DNA of 64,000 bases from Mastigocoleus sp. MO_188.B34 (lineage in GTDB: Bacteria > Cyanobacteriota > Cyanobacteriia > Cyanobacteriales > Nostocaceae). The notes beneath the pieces are model-generated. The model worked only from the letters and a program-made list of their open reading frames with translations, was not told where the DNA came from and did not search any database. Positions 1 through 10,119 of the stretch are shown here, one piece after another. Numbering within the stretch: position 1 is the first letter of the stretch; each line of letters starts with the position of its first letter. The stretch lies in assembly GCF_030065675.1 (NCBI RefSeq), contig NZ_JASJDK010000008.1, positions 1 to 64,000 on the forward strand. Reading direction: 5' to 3'. The translations under genes and the position numbers were made by a program.

Positions 1-122
1 GTTTTATTTAGTCAAATAAATCCGACAAAAAGATTTGTACCAGATAAAACGGTTCTTCCGTAGCTGTGATGCTAAATTTTCGGGCTGCAGCAATGATTTG
101 CAATTTAATCTAAAAATGAACA

Positions 123-157
123 TCCCCCAAATCTTTCTCCAGTGATGAGTTTGGGGG
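123..157. repeat. Inverted repeat (TCCCCCAAA / TTTGGGGGA)
   Basis: TCCCCCAAA and TTTGGGGGA form a 9-bp stem around a loop of about 16 bases. No T-run follows on either side. It could be a terminator-like or MITE-like hairpin; no gene is attached to it. Confidence 0.4.
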
Positions 158-218
158 ATTCTCAATTGTAAAAATCTTCCGACAAATGTCACTACCGTAA
201 ATTAAGGGTTTGAAAAAT

Positions 219-400
219 TCATCCTGATGTCTCTAAAATCATCGACTCACCGATTGCAAATCGTGGATGGGATTTGGCTTCAAAAATGATGACTTTTAAA
301 CCATGACGAGCTAAAATTGCTCCTAAAGTAGAGCCTGCAATCCCAGAACTGATAATAACAACATCATATTTATAAACGACAATTAACTGATGAAGTTATA
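219..400 (-). pseudogene. N-terminal relic of an FAD-dependent monooxygenase/tryptophan halogenase-like gene
   Basis: Read on the minus strand, this stretch translates to a Rossmann FAD-binding start: hydrophobic beta strand [18 protein letters not shown], then a second strand ending in a glutamate (VIIFEAK), then [16 protein letters not shown] followed by TGA. The GxGxxG is degraded to SSGIAG. The order beta-loop-helix, FEAK, and RFAIGES is typical of flavin-dependent halogenases and related monooxygenases. The frame stops after about 58 codons, no good start codon precedes it, and nothing of the remaining several hundred residues follows, so this is a truncated relic. The exact upstream edge is uncertain. 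Confidence 0.6.
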
Positions 401-561
401 AAAGCTTATATGAAAGTTATTAATTGGGGAAGAGTTGATTCTTTCTCACAATTAATGAACAAAAAGAGTGGCTAATTAATAAATTAGATTTTTGTACATT
501 AAATTGCAAATTTTGCGTCGGGATGAACAGTTAAATCAATTGGAGACTGTTTTAGCATTTT

Positions 562-1305
562 TTGCTACCTTTGTGTTCTGACAAGTTAGTTGAAGGACAG
601 ACTGTATATATTGCTGGTTATTCTGCATCACAAAAACTAGCAAGAGAGCGTATTTATCGTTTTTATTCGGAAAATTTGATTGGTTTTCTTTCACCTTCCG
701 ATGTTAAAAATGGTTATGAATTAATTTACAGTGGCGAACCACAACCGGGGATGAGTGGAAGTCCCATATTAGATAGTAACGGTCGATTGATTGGAATATA
801 TGGTTTGACAGACGTTGATATTAGAACAAGTTCTCCTACTTTATTTGGAATTCCTATCAATACTGCTGAAAAATTAGCGACTAGAGCAAGAATTGATTTG
901 GGTTCCTCTGTGGCTGTATCGCCAATCAAATCTCCTTTACCTCTGAAAAAGCCTTTACAAAAAACAAGAGCAAATAATCCAAGAGTAAATAATTCTCAGC
1001 GGCTGATTGGTACATGGAATGGAAGTATAGTTAAATATGGTCAGCAAATTCAAATCAGCGTTACTTTAAAGCCAGATCGAACATATACATCATTACAAAA
1101 AATTGGTTTACAAAGCATGCGAGATCGAGGAAGTTGGCGATATTCTAACGGTATTCTCTATCAAACTGATAGCTTGGGTTTATTGAGTAAGGGTAGTATT
1201 AAGTGGATTTCAGATAATGAAGCCGTATTTACCATCATAGATAACGGAAATCCCATTTTTACAAGAGAAAAAGTACGCTATTTTCGGCAACAAAATTATT
1301 TGTAG
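562..1305 (+). pseudogene. C-terminal part of a trypsin-like serine protease with lipocalin-like tail, missing its N-terminus
   Basis: The translation contains EPQPGMSGSPILD, the catalytic-serine motif of trypsin-like peptidases, preceded by a beta-barrel segment (GQTVYIAGYSAS) and followed by a second domain from about residue 145 (RLIGTWNGSIVKYG) that resembles the small lipocalin-like stress domain common in cyanobacteria. The catalytic His and Asp of the first barrel are absent. The frame opens only at a TTG (562) with no convincing ribosome binding site, and the preceding 150 bases show no in-frame protease sequence. I infer a gene that has lost its 5' half. A small secreted or inactive derivative cannot be excluded. 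Confidence 0.65.
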
Positions 1306-1319
1306 ATAGTGAGTATTAA

Positions 1320-1360
1320 CCGAAAGTAACAAAATAGGGCTTGCGCCCTATGATTTTCGG
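1320..1360. terminator. Nested hairpin downstream of the protease remnant
   Basis: ATAGGGC-ttgc-GCCCTAT (1334-1351) sits inside a second inverted pair, CCGAAA (1320-1325) and TTTCGG (1355-1360). The short GC-rich stem with a 4-base loop just after the stop codon at 1305 fits a transcription stop, though no long U-run follows. Confidence 0.45.
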
Positions 1361-1465
1361 TCAGACTAATATTTAGGAAGATTGGTGACTGGTTAGACAG
1401 ATCCCAAATGGGTTCTACATAAGTGAAAATAATTATTTGTATAAATCAATCAAATTTTTCAATAG

Positions 1466-1493
1466 TTGAAAATAAGTAAAAAAGTGTTACCTA
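1466..1493 (+). promoter_or_regulatory. Possible psbA promoter
   Basis: TTGAAA (1466-1471) and TACCTA (1488-1493) are spaced by 16 bases and would give a leader of roughly 55-60 nt before the psbA ATG. This length is usual for psbA messages. The -10 box is poor, so the assignment is tentative. Confidence 0.25.
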
Positions 1494-1558
1494 ATCCGAC
1501 ACAAGCATAAATAGCTAGCCTAAGATGTATCTAGATATCTCAAAGCAATCATAGAAAC

Positions 1559-2641
1559 ATGACAACCACATTACGGACACGTGGCAATGGTTCTCTATGG
1601 GAACGTTTTTGCGAATGGATAACTAGTACCAACAATCGTCTTTATGTTGGCTGGTTCGGCGTATTAATGATTCCTACGTTGTTAGCTGCAACAACTTGTT
1701 TCATTATTGCATTTATTGCAGCTCCTCCAGTAGACATTGACGGTATTCGCGAGCCCGTTGCCGGTTCCTTAATTTACGGAAATAACATTATTTCCGGTGC
1801 GATCGTACCTTCTTCTAATGCTATCGGTTTACACTTCTACCCCATCTGGGAAGCAGCTTCTCTAGATGAGTGGTTATATAACGGCGGTCCTTATCAATTG
1901 ATCGTTTTCCACTTTTTGATCGGAGTATTCTGCTACTTGGGTCGTCAGTGGGAACTTTCTTTCCGCCTAGGTATGCGTCCCTGGATATGCGTTGCATACT
2001 CTGCACCTGTATCCGCAGCAACCGCAGTATTCTTGATCTATCCATTAGGACAAGGTTCCTTCTCTGATGGAATGCCTTTGGGTATCAGCGGTACCTTCAA
2101 CTTCATGATTGTGTTCCAAGCTGAACACAATATCTTGATGCATCCTTTCCATCAATTGGGTGTAGCAGGAGTATTCGGTGGTTCTTTATTTAGTGCAATG
2201 CACGGTTCCTTGGTAACCTCCTCCTTGGTACGTGAAACCACTGAAGCTGAGTCTCTCAACTATGGTTACAAATTTGGGCAAGAAGAAGAAACCTACAACA
2301 TCGTAGCTGCACACGGTTACTTTGGTCGTCTAATTTTCCAATATGCGTCCTTCAATAATAGCCGTTCCTTACACTTCTTCTTAGCAGCTTGGCCTGTAGT
2401 TGGAATTTGGTTTACTGCCTTGGGTGTTAGTACCATGGCGTTCAACTTAAATGGTTTCAATTTTAACCAGTCTGTAATTGATTCTAGCGGTCATGTAATT
2501 CCCACTTGGGCAGACATTATTAACCGAGCTAACTTAGGTATGGAAGTAATGCACGAGCGTAACGCTCACAACTTCCCATTAGATTTAGCATCTGGTGAAG
2601 TAACTCCTGTAGCTGTGAGTGCTCCCGCTATTAATGGTTAA
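1559..2641 (+). CDS. psbA: Photosystem II reaction centre protein D1
   Basis: The 360-residue protein is the D1 subunit of photosystem II, a five-helix thylakoid membrane protein. It carries the redox tyrosine Y161, the Mn4CaO5 ligands D170, E333, H332, H337, D342 and A344, the P680 ligand H198, the non-heme iron ligands H215 and H272, and S264/F255 of the QB pocket. Residue 130 is Gln (GRQWELS), which marks the low-light D1:1 type; position 135 is Phe rather than Tyr. All oxygen-evolution ligands are present, so it is neither a rogue D1 nor chlorophyll f synthase. The C-terminal extension after A344 ([16 protein letters not shown]) would be removed by CtpA. It stands alone, with its own terminator. 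Confidence 0.98.
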   Translation: MTTTLRTRGNGSLWERFCEWITSTNNRLYVGWFGVLMIPTLLAATTCFIIAFIAAPPVDIDGIREPVAGSLIYGNNIISGAIVPSSNAIGLHFYPIWEAASLDEWLYNGGPYQLIVFHFLIGVFCYLGRQWELSFRLGMRPWICVAYSAPVSAATAVFLIYPLGQGSFSDGMPLGISGTFNFMIVFQAEHNILMHPFHQLGVAGVFGGSLFSAMHGSLVTSSLVRETTEAESLNYGYKFGQEEETYNIVAAHGYFGRLIFQYASFNNSRSLHFFLAAWPVVGIWFTALGVSTMAFNLNGFNFNQSVIDSSGHVIPTWADIINRANLGMEVMHERNAHNFPLDLASGEVTPVAVSAPAING

Positions 2642-2733
2642 TCTTAGTTCAGTTGGTCTGAATTCACTCAATCTTGGTTAACCTGTTATAGATATTTAGC
2701 CAAATTTATCTAGCTAATTCATCCAGCCAAATT

Positions 2734-2770
2734 AAAAAGTGCCTCTCAGGTCAAGGGGGGTGCTTTTTTG
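2734..2770 (+). terminator. psbA terminator
   Basis: AAAAGTGCC pairs with GGTGCTTTT (two G-U pairs) around a C/G-containing loop and runs straight into TTTTTT. Its position about 95 bases after the psbA stop fits an intrinsic terminator. Confidence 0.6.
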
Positions 2771-2823
2771 TTAAAAAAGTCAAAATTTAAAAGTCAAAAG
2801 TTTACTAATCATAGGTTTTATAT

Positions 2824-2864
2824 CTCCTGACTCCTGACTCCTAACCCCTAACTCCTGACTCCTG
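2824..2864. repeat. STRR heptamer array (CTCCTGA/CTCCTAA)
   Basis: About six units of the heptamer CTCCTRA or close variants occur in tandem between psbA and purL. This is the short tandemly repeated repetitive sequence type common in Nostocales. Apart from this array and the psbA terminator, the 305-base gap contains nothing else I can name. Confidence 0.8.
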
Positions 2865-2946
2865 TTAACCCTAATTAGAAAATAAATGCTAATTTGTACA
2901 ATTAAGTCGATAAAATAATTATTCATTTCCTTGTTGCACTAGTGCT

Positions 2947-5346
2947 ATGACCGCCACATCCCCTTCACCCTTTTCTCCTGAACAAATTGCTAAAGAAGGT
3001 TTAAAACCTGAAGAATATCAAGAAATAGTCCGGCGACTTGGACGACACCCCAATAAAGCCGAACTGGGAATGTTTGGGGTCATGTGGTCCGAACATTGTT
3101 GTTATAAGAACTCTCGCCCTCTGCTCAAACAATTTCCCACAACTGGCGATCGCATTTTAGTCGGACCTGGAGAAAATGCTGGTGTGGTCGATTTAGGTAA
3201 TGGGCTACAACTAGCATTTAAAATTGAATCCCATAATCATCCTTCCGCAGTAGAACCATTCCAAGGTGCAGCTACAGGTGTAGGCGGTATACTTCGAGAT
3301 ATTTTTACCATGGGCGCTCGTCCGATCGCAGTCCTTAACTCTTTGCGCTTTGGTTCCCTTGAAGATGTTAAAACCCAAAGATTATTTCATGGAGTAGTAG
3401 CAGGTATTGCCCATTATGGTAACTCTGTAGGAGTACCAACTGTCGGTGGTGAGGTTTACTTTGATTCGGCTTATTCCGGTAACCCCTTAGTTAATGCAAT
3501 GGCGTTGGGGTTAATGGAAACACCAGAAATCGTTAAATCTGGCGCATCTGGGATTGGTAACCCAGTATTATATGTTGGTTCTACCACCGGACGTGATGGT
3601 ATGGGTGGAGCTAGTTTCGCCAGCGCCGAACTTACTATTTCATCACTTGACGATCGCCCAGCAGTACAAGTAGGGGATCCGTTCTTAGAAAAATCTTTAA
3701 TTGAAGCTTGTTTGGAAGCATTTAAAACCGGTGCAGTTGTTGCAGCACAGGATATGGGAGCAGCCGGTATTACCTGTTCGACCTCAGAAATGGCGGCGAA
3801 AGGTGGGGTCGGTGTTGAATTCGACTTAGATAAAATACCGGTGCGCGAATTCGGAATGATTCCCTATGAATATTTGCTTTCCGAGTCCCAAGAAAGAATG
3901 CTATTTGTAGCAGAGAAAGGAAGAGAGCAAGAATTAATTGATATTTTTCAACGTTGGGGACTTCATGCAGTAGTTGCAGGTGAAGTAATAGCCGAACCAG
4001 TAGTTAGAATTTTGTTTGAAGGTGAAGTTGCTGCGGAAATTCCCGCCGATGCATTAGCAGAAAATACACCTTTATATCATCGAGAATTACCAGCCGAAAC
4101 ACCAGAATATGCAGTCAAAGCCTGGGAATGGAATATTGATTCTTTACCACATTGCACGGTATCTGGGATAAAAATTAAAGAAGAAAGACACACCTGGAAT
4201 CAAGTATTATTAGCTCTTTTGGATACTCCCAACATCGCATCTAAAAGTTGGGTTTATCGTCAGTATGACCATCAGGTACAAAATAATACCGTAAAACTAC
4301 CAGGAGGTGCAGATGCTGCTGTTATACGACTGCGTCCCTTAGAAAAAAATAATGATTCTTCATCCCCGGATGCGGAGGTACCCCCAAGTGGAGTTGCAGC
4401 AACAGTAGATTGTAATTCTCGCTATGTGTATCTCGATCCTTACGAAGGTGCAAAAGCAGTGGTTGCAGAAGCTGCTCGGAATTTGAGTTGTGTGGGAGCC
4501 CAACCTTTAGCAGTAACCGATAACTTAAATTTTGGTAGTCCAGAAACAGCCATTGGTTATTGGCAATTAGCATTATCTTGTCGTGGTTTAGCAGAAGGTT
4601 GTCAAGAATTATCAACACCTGTTACTGGCGGAAATGTTTCTTTGTACAATGAGACTTTAGATGCTGACGGTAACCCCCAAGCAATTTATCCCACCCCTGT
4701 GGTTGGAATGGTAGGATTAATTCCAGATTTAGCTAAAACTTGCAGCCAAGCATGGGGTGAAGTTGGTGACTTGATATATCTTCTGGGATTACCAACCAAC
4801 AGCCAAAGAGATTCCAAACTTACCCTTGGGGGATCGGAATATTTGGCAGCTGTTCATCATATTGTTGCTGGAAGACCTCCGCAAGTAGATTTTGAATTAG
4901 AAAGGAAGGTTCAGGAAGCTTGCCGTCATGGTATTGATATAGGTTTGATCCATTCGGCTCATGATTGTGCTGAGGGTGGTTTAGTTGTTGCACTTGCGGA
5001 ATGTTGCATTAGTAGTAAGTTGGGTGCAGAAATTACTTTAGACGTTGCTCCTGATAACTCTACACGTTGGGACGAAATACTTTTTGCTGAAGGTGGAGCG
5101 AGAATTATCGTTTCTGTATCTGCGAACCAACAAGAAACTTGGGAATCTTACTTGCAAGAAAATCTCGGACAAAATTGGCAAAATTTGGGTGCAGTAGCAG
5201 ATTGTGATATTGGTTTGCGAGTTTTAAACGCCGATAAACAAACCTTAATTCAGGCTGGTATCGAAAAAATGAGCAATCATTATTACAATTCAATCCCCAA
5301 CCGTATAGCACTTAAAAAGGCTGAAGATGGGACACCTGCGAATTAG
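2947..5346 (+). CDS. purL: Phosphoribosylformylglycinamidine synthase subunit PurL
   Basis: PurL is the ATP-dependent synthetase subunit of FGAM synthase, acting with PurQ and PurS in the fourth step of de novo purine synthesis. At 799 residues it is the short, three-subunit-type PurL. The N-terminal [15 protein letters not shown] (residues 46-60) and [19 protein letters not shown] (about 93-111) are family hallmarks with the substrate-binding histidines. The second half repeats the fold ([23 protein letters not shown]). A poorly conserved loop near residues 460-475 holds a Ser/Pro-rich insert. The next gene, purF, encodes another step of the pathway 389 bases downstream. Confidence 0.97.
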   Translation: MTATSPSPFSPEQIAKEGLKPEEYQEIVRRLGRHPNKAELGMFGVMWSEHCCYKNSRPLLKQFPTTGDRILVGPGENAGVVDLGNGLQLAFKIESHNHPSAVEPFQGAATGVGGILRDIFTMGARPIAVLNSLRFGSLEDVKTQRLFHGVVAGIAHYGNSVGVPTVGGEVYFDSAYSGNPLVNAMALGLMETPEIVKSGASGIGNPVLYVGSTTGRDGMGGASFASAELTISSLDDRPAVQVGDPFLEKSLIEACLEAFKTGAVVAAQDMGAAGITCSTSEMAAKGGVGVEFDLDKIPVREFGMIPYEYLLSESQERMLFVAEKGREQELIDIFQRWGLHAVVAGEVIAEPVVRILFEGEVAAEIPADALAENTPLYHRELPAETPEYAVKAWEWNIDSLPHCTVSGIKIKEERHTWNQVLLALLDTPNIASKSWVYRQYDHQVQNNTVKLPGGADAAVIRLRPLEKNNDSSSPDAEVPPSGVAATVDCNSRYVYLDPYEGAKAVVAEAARNLSCVGAQPLAVTDNLNFGSPETAIGYWQLALSCRGLAEGCQELSTPVTGGNVSLYNETLDADGNPQAIYPTPVVGMVGLIPDLAKTCSQAWGEVGDLIYLLGLPTNSQRDSKLTLGGSEYLAAVHHIVAGRPPQVDFELERKVQEACRHGIDIGLIHSAHDCAEGGLVVALAECCISSKLGAEITLDVAPDNSTRWDEILFAEGGARIIVSVSANQQETWESYLQENLGQNWQNLGAVADCDIGLRVLNADKQTLIQAGIEKMSNHYYNSIPNRIALKKAEDGTPAN

Positions 5347-5358
5347 GCGATCGCACAT

Positions 5359-5391
5359 TGGGTATGGGAAAATTAATTAACCCATTACCCA
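5359..5391. terminator. Hairpin after purL
   Basis: TGGGTATGGG (5359-5368) pairs with CCCATTACCCA (5381-5391) with one bulged base. The arms are heptamer-repeat units in opposite orientation. There is no U-run, so its role as a terminator is inferred from position only. Confidence 0.35.
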
Positions 5392-5436
5392 TTATTCAGT
5401 TAATGCGCTACCGCGCACGCTTTGCTAACAGTTTAT

Positions 5437-5465
5437 GGCTAACGCCACGCCCTTACGGGCTACAG
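5437..5465. repeat. Dispersed repeat GGCTAACGCCACGCCCTTAC type, copy 1
   Basis: This 29-base sequence (GGCTAACGCC ACGCCCTTAC then GGGCTACAG) recurs at 33521-33549 and 36904-36932 with at most two differences. It is flanked by other GC-rich fragments (GCTACCGCGCACGC) in an otherwise AT-rich gap. Confidence 0.75.
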
Positions 5466-5510
5466 TTATCACTTAACAGTTATCACTTAACAGCTTTAAC
5501 CAATAAATTA

Positions 5511-5577
5511 CTTCTGACTTCTGACTTCTGACTTCTTACTCCTTACTTCTGACTCCTTACTCCTTACTCCTTACTTC
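5511..5577. repeat. STRR array CTTCTGA/CTCCTTA
   Basis: About nine heptamers of the form CTTCTGA, CTTCTTA and CTCCTTA in tandem fill part of the 389-base purL-purF gap. The remainder, 5578-5735, is AT-rich leader of purF in which I see no further element. Confidence 0.8.
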
Positions 5578-5735
5578 GTATAAATATTTGCCTAATTTCA
5601 AATTTACTTGTTTATGGTGACCATGATTGCGATACTGTTTTAATGGAAGGTTAAGTTTTTTTTAAATTATTTGCATTTATTTGATTCAGTACTCCCATTT
5701 ATTGACTTGACATCCAGAACAGGAGCAGAGCTAGC

Positions 5736-7289
5736 ATGATTCCCCGTCCATCTACCGCTAAAGAACAATTGCATAACTCCCATAATTTCTCAGAACCGCA
5801 GCAAGTTATAGAAAATCCAAAAATTACAGAAGAGCAAAAAATCATACACCAACAAGAACGTCCCGATAAACCCGAAGAAGCTTGTGGTGTTTTTGGTATC
5901 TATGCACCAGAACAAGATATTGCCAGACTTACTTATTTTGGATTATATGCCCTACAACACCGGGGTCAGGAATCTGCTGGAATTGCAACCTTTGAATCAC
6001 AGAAAGTCCATTTACATAAGGATATGGGCTTAGTTTCCCAAGTTTTTAATGAATCTATTTTAGATGAACTGCCTGGTAATATTGGCGTTGGTCACACTCG
6101 TTACTCTACTACTGGTTCGAGTCACAAGGCTAACGCCCAACCTGCTGTAGTTGAAACCCGTTTAGGTCAAATTGCATTAGCGCATAATGGGAACCTAGTC
6201 AACACATTAGATTTGCGATCGCAATTACTGGAAGATAATCATAACTTGGTCACCACCACCGACTCAGAAATGATTGCTTTAGCGATCGCTCAAGAAATTA
6301 ATAAAGATAAAAATTTAAATTGGTTAGAAGGAACAGTTAAAGCTCTAAAGCGATGTAAAGGAGCTTTTAGTTTAGTTATTGGGACTCCAGAAGGTGTAAT
6401 GGGTACGCGGGATCCCAATGGGATTCGTCCTTTAGTAATTGGAACTTTACCCGGAAATCCGGTGCGTTATGTTCTGGCTTCTGAAACTTGCGGTTTGGAT
6501 ATAATTGGGGCAGAATTTTTGCGAGATGTAGAACCAGGGGAGTTAGTTTGGATTACTGAGGAAGGCTTAGCTTCTTACCACTGGAATAAGCAAGAGCAAC
6601 GTAAGTTATGCATTTTTGAAATGATTTACTTTGCCCGCCCAGATAGTATGATGCACAATGAGACTTTGTATAGCTATCGATTGCGACTAGGAAAACAATT
6701 AGCTGCTGAGTCTGCTGTAGATGCGGATTTTGTATTTGGTGTTCCAGATTCTGGAATTCCTGCTGCAATTGGTTTTTCTGAGGCTAGTGGTATTCCCTAC
6801 AGCGAAGGTTTAATTAAAAATCGTTATGTTGGGCGTACTTTTATTCAACCGACCCAGAGTATGCGCGAGTCTGGTATTCGAATGAAACTTAACCCCCTTA
6901 AAGATGTCCTTGATGGTAAACGGGTAGTAATTGTAGATGATTCCATTGTTCGGGGTACTACCAGTCGCAAATTAGTTAAAGCTTTGCGGGATGCTGGGGT
7001 CTCAGAAGTACATATGCGAATTTCTTCTCCACCGGTTACCCATCCTTGTTTTTATGGAATTGATACCGATACCCAAGATCAATTAATTGCTGCGACTAAA
7101 TCGGTTGCAGAGATTAGCGAACAAATTGGGGTGGATAGTCTTGCTTATTTGAGTTGGGAAGGAATGCTCAAAGCAACTCAAGAAGATACTAACACTTTTT
7201 GCTCTGCTTGCTTTACTGGGGATTATCCAGTTCCAGTTCCCGACCGACTTAAAGCTTCTAAGTTGATGTTGGAAGAAACAGCGGTTTGA
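5736..7289 (+). CDS. purF: Amidophosphoribosyltransferase
   Basis: PurF makes 5-phosphoribosylamine from PRPP and glutamine, the first step of purine synthesis. A propeptide of 49 residues precedes the N-terminal nucleophile Cys50 (EEACGVFGIY), as in the Fe-S class of PurF. The glutamine amidotransferase domain (HRGQESAGI, GHTRYSTTGSS, ALAHNGNLVN) is followed by the phosphoribosyltransferase domain with the PRPP loop VVIVDDSIVRGTTS. Cysteines in LCIFEMIYFARPDS and FCSACFTGDYPVP fit the 4Fe-4S site. The 517-residue length is normal. The propeptide is long, and the start at 5736 follows AGGAGCAGAGC, a reasonable ribosome site. Confidence 0.97.
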   Translation: MIPRPSTAKEQLHNSHNFSEPQQVIENPKITEEQKIIHQQERPDKPEEACGVFGIYAPEQDIARLTYFGLYALQHRGQESAGIATFESQKVHLHKDMGLVSQVFNESILDELPGNIGVGHTRYSTTGSSHKANAQPAVVETRLGQIALAHNGNLVNTLDLRSQLLEDNHNLVTTTDSEMIALAIAQEINKDKNLNWLEGTVKALKRCKGAFSLVIGTPEGVMGTRDPNGIRPLVIGTLPGNPVRYVLASETCGLDIIGAEFLRDVEPGELVWITEEGLASYHWNKQEQRKLCIFEMIYFARPDSMMHNETLYSYRLRLGKQLAAESAVDADFVFGVPDSGIPAAIGFSEASGIPYSEGLIKNRYVGRTFIQPTQSMRESGIRMKLNPLKDVLDGKRVVIVDDSIVRGTTSRKLVKALRDAGVSEVHMRISSPPVTHPCFYGIDTDTQDQLIAATKSVAEISEQIGVDSLAYLSWEGMLKATQEDTNTFCSACFTGDYPVPVPDRLKASKLMLEETAV

Positions 7290-7294
7290 GAATT

Positions 7295-7353
7295 GGTAAT
7301 GGGTAATAGGTAATGGGTGATGAGTAATGGTTAACAGGAAAACCCATTACCTA
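7295..7353. terminator. Heptamer-repeat hairpin after purF
   Basis: TAGGTAATGGGT (7307-7318) and ACCCATTACCTA (7342-7353) are perfect 12-bp complements. They are made of STRR-type units (GGTAATG) that run in both orientations. The hairpin could end purF transcription, although no U-run follows. Confidence 0.45.
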
Positions 7354-7534
7354 AACCAATAATCAAAGCTATGAGTATAGTACTATTAGCTTTAAAGCAT
7401 CTGCTCGTAATCTTCCCTGTTAACGGGACTTAGACAAAAAACAAGCAGAAAAAAGCCTCAAAGCCAGTTACAACAAGGGATTAATTTTAAAGCCCCTGGG
7501 TATCCCTCTTCGCGCCTAGCAAAGCCCCAATCCT

Positions 7535-9340
7535 TTAAAAAGGATTAGCAATAATTGAAAAGTAAAGTCCATTTTCTTGTAAACTATCTTTATCCCCAGA
7601 AACAGAAACTAAAGGTATACCCCAATCAAAACGGGCGCTGAGACGATCTTCAAGTTGTAAACGTAAGCCCAAACCAGCAGAAACTAAAGTATTTGGGTCA
7701 GAATTAGAACTGGTATTTTCTCTACCACTACGATTCCAAGCTGTAGCAAAATCAATAAAAGGAGCAACCTGCAACAAACTTTTGTTTCTTGAGAAGCGAA
7801 CTATGGGAATCCTGACCTCTGCAGAAGCAAAAATACCGTTGTCCTTGAGCAGTGCATCTTGACGATAACCGCGAATACTTTCTTGACCCCCTAAACCAAA
7901 TTGTTCAAATGGAACTAATGGTCGATCCGCAAATTGCATATCTCCACGCAACAGTAATAAGGTATCTTTTGCTAATAAACGTACCCACTGCATTTGTCCC
8001 CTCCAAGCATAAAAATTACTATCGGGGGATGTTTCATTAATAGTTGAATTGAGCCAATCAACTCCAATACTAAATTGAGAGCGTAAAGCGAATACTTGTT
8101 TGCGATCGCGAGATGTCCAATCTTGAAAAAACCGAATTGCACTTACTTTTGTTTTTCCTTCAGCATCAGCACCAGAAGCCTGAAAAGGTACTTGATCTTC
8201 GAGAAACCTGGCTTTACTTTCTCGACGAGATAAAGTTACACCCAAACCTAATTCCTGCTGAGTTTTTTCTACTATTAGTTGGCGAAAACTAACTTCGTAA
8301 TATCGCGAGTCAGATTGGATATCAAGAACATTGAAAGGCTCTTCAATAACTTTATTCTCAGAAATCCCATAATTTAAAGATATGCTACCGTTACGGGGAT
8401 TAATTGGTAACTTGTAGTGAAAATCAAAAGAATTACTACCATCAGTATTTTTATAACTTCCACTTATGCTATCGCCATAGCCCAACAAATTAGTATCACC
8501 GACCTGAATTTGACGACGGAAAGTACCAACACTTGGAGAACGTGCATTATCTAAGACCAAAGAAGTTTGAAAAGTATTTGCTTCTTGAATTTCTATCTCT
8601 AGTAGACTTTCTCCCGGACGAGTTCCAGCAGATAATTTTGCTGAAATATTTTCGATTAGGGGATTAATTTGTAATAACTGTAAAGCTTTTAATAACTTTT
8701 CCCGATTTAGGGGTTTCTTAGTCGATCTCGCAAGTCTGCTGCGGATATAACCGCGTTTAAGTTTTTGATTCCCTCTAACTTTGATATCTTCTAGCTTCCC
8801 TTCAATAACTTTTATTTCAACCACACCGTCTTTGAATTTCTGTGGTGGGATAAAAGCCCCGGATGTAATATACCCCTTACTTATATAGATCTGAGTAATT
8901 TCCGATCTAACTTTAAATAACTCTGCAATTGTTAAGGGACGGTTGAGATAAGGTGTAATAATCTTGTCAAAGTCTTTTTGTTTAAGAGCAGTATTACCAG
9001 TAATGACAAATTGTTTTACGGTTATTTGTCGAGAAGTATCACCTGGTAAAGTAAATTCTGGTTCTGACAACCTAGGTTTTGGTAATAAATCTTCTGGTGG
9101 TGGTAATGGTTGTGGTGGTTGTGGTTCTTCGAATGGCTTATTTGGAGACGGTTCAATATTTCTTGGGGTAATATTAATATCCTGTCGGTTAACATTTGGG
9201 TTTTGCACTACCTGAGAATTTACTGGCTTTGATGAGGCTAAGCTTGCAACCACGACTAAATTCAAGCTTAGACAAAGCTTACAAACAATAAATCTAAATT
9301 TTTGTGTAGTAATTTTCACAAGCACTCTTTCAAAAGCCAT
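7535..9340 (-). CDS. TpsB two-partner secretion outer-membrane transporter (ShlB/FhaC/HecB family)
   Basis: The 601-residue protein has a signal peptide (LCLSLNLVVVASLASS), a proline-rich linker (PQPPQPLPPPEDLLPKP), a POTRA_2 domain near residues 105-185 (VKQFVITGNTALKQ ... VEIKVIEGKLEDIKVRGN), a second POTRA, and a 16-strand-type beta barrel. The loop motif SIRGYRQDALLKDNG and the terminal Phe (IIANPF) are typical of TpsB and BAM recognition. It would export a filamentous-haemagglutinin-type partner. No intact partner is next to it, only a relic on the plus strand at 9586-9835. It lies divergent to a DUF928 gene, a frequent cyanobacterial association. Confidence 0.9.
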   Translation of the reverse strand: MAFERVLVKITTQKFRFIVCKLCLSLNLVVVASLASSKPVNSQVVQNPNVNRQDINITPRNIEPSPNKPFEEPQPPQPLPPPEDLLPKPRLSEPEFTLPGDTSRQITVKQFVITGNTALKQKDFDKIITPYLNRPLTIAELFKVRSEITQIYISKGYITSGAFIPPQKFKDGVVEIKVIEGKLEDIKVRGNQKLKRGYIRSRLARSTKKPLNREKLLKALQLLQINPLIENISAKLSAGTRPGESLLEIEIQEANTFQTSLVLDNARSPSVGTFRRQIQVGDTNLLGYGDSISGSYKNTDGSNSFDFHYKLPINPRNGSISLNYGISENKVIEEPFNVLDIQSDSRYYEVSFRQLIVEKTQQELGLGVTLSRRESKARFLEDQVPFQASGADAEGKTKVSAIRFFQDWTSRDRKQVFALRSQFSIGVDWLNSTINETSPDSNFYAWRGQMQWVRLLAKDTLLLLRGDMQFADRPLVPFEQFGLGGQESIRGYRQDALLKDNGIFASAEVRIPIVRFSRNKSLLQVAPFIDFATAWNRSGRENTSSNSDPNTLVSAGLGLRLQLEDRLSARFDWGIPLVSVSGDKDSLQENGLYFSIIANPF

Positions 9341-10119
9341 TCAATTAAAGTGCAGATACAAATTAAAGCGGAGATAATATTAAATCTAGAAATCTTAATC
9401 CCAAACTTTAACAAAACCAAGGTTCATGTTTATTTAAATACTTAAAATAGAAGAAGTAATCAGTATAAACTCTGATTTAATTTCAAGCTTTATTTATTCA
9501 CCTAAAGTAAAATTATCATTGAAAAGCTAAACTACACTTTATGTGAAATAGAAGCTGAAAGGCTAATTAACAGAATCATTCATAGAAATCTACACAAAAT
9601 TACTCGAAAGTTATCAATGATAGGGTTGTTTGTACCCCAGTTCAAAGGTCTACTAGAGTAGCTACAACTAATAACCAAGAATCAAGTCAAACATTAATTG
9701 TGGAAACCTCCCACTTGATACGTAATTCCAAGGGAGAAATTGAATTGATAGCTCCAGCTAATTTTGGGAATAATAAATTTAACACTGTCCCAACAACCTG
9801 TGCTTCTGTTCGGCAATTACATTTTCAAAGTTAAATTTTCAAATTTACATTTTCAAAAAACTAAAAAAATATATCCTAAACAGATTTTTGTAAGTTTCTA
9901 AACATAAATTTAAACAGTCTTTAAAAAATGTAAGTAATCTCTGGGCAGACTCTAAAAAGAAACATTTCTACAATATTAGTAGATTTCAAAGGATAAAAAT
10001 CTTAAACTTCATAACTCAAAACTTTACTATTTCAGGTATCAAAATCAATAACCACAATCTATCAATCTATAATTTAATATTCCCTTTAGCACTAGTCTTT
10101 TTTGAATTTACGGGTGTAA
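9341..10119. other. Intergenic region between tpsB and the DUF928 gene
   Basis: Apart from the TpsA-like relic at 9586-9835 this 779-base AT-rich region shows no gene. It must hold the promoters of the divergent tpsB and DUF928 genes, but I cannot place them. Confidence 0.6.
9586..9835 (+). pseudogene. C-terminal relic of a TpsA / filamentous haemagglutinin-like exoprotein
   Basis: An open frame without a start codon runs to TAA at 9833-9835 and reads NDRVVCTPVQRSTRVATT, then SQTLIVETSHLIRNSKGEIELIAPA, then PTTCASVR. This resembles the C-terminal tail of cyanobacterial filamentous-haemagglutinin-like TpsA proteins: a Cys, a variable segment, a beta strand with IxNxxGEIELxA, and a final Cys. 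No beta-helix repeats precede it. The TpsB gene next door makes a lost secreted partner plausible. The family assignment rests on pattern only. Confidence 0.45.

Noticed and set aside
4-192. 62-codon minus-strand open frame
   Set aside because: No recognisable similarity or ribosome site, and it runs through a hairpin repeat.
1559-2641. psbA as a rogue D1 or chlorophyll f synthase
   Set aside because: Y161, D170, H332, E333, H337, D342 and A344 are all present, so it is a normal oxygen-evolving D1.
2824-2864. Heptamer tandem arrays (also 5511-5577, 29098-29140, 31571-31611) as CRISPR arrays
   Set aside because: The units are 7 bases in direct tandem without unique spacers, and there are no cas genes. 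They are STRRs.
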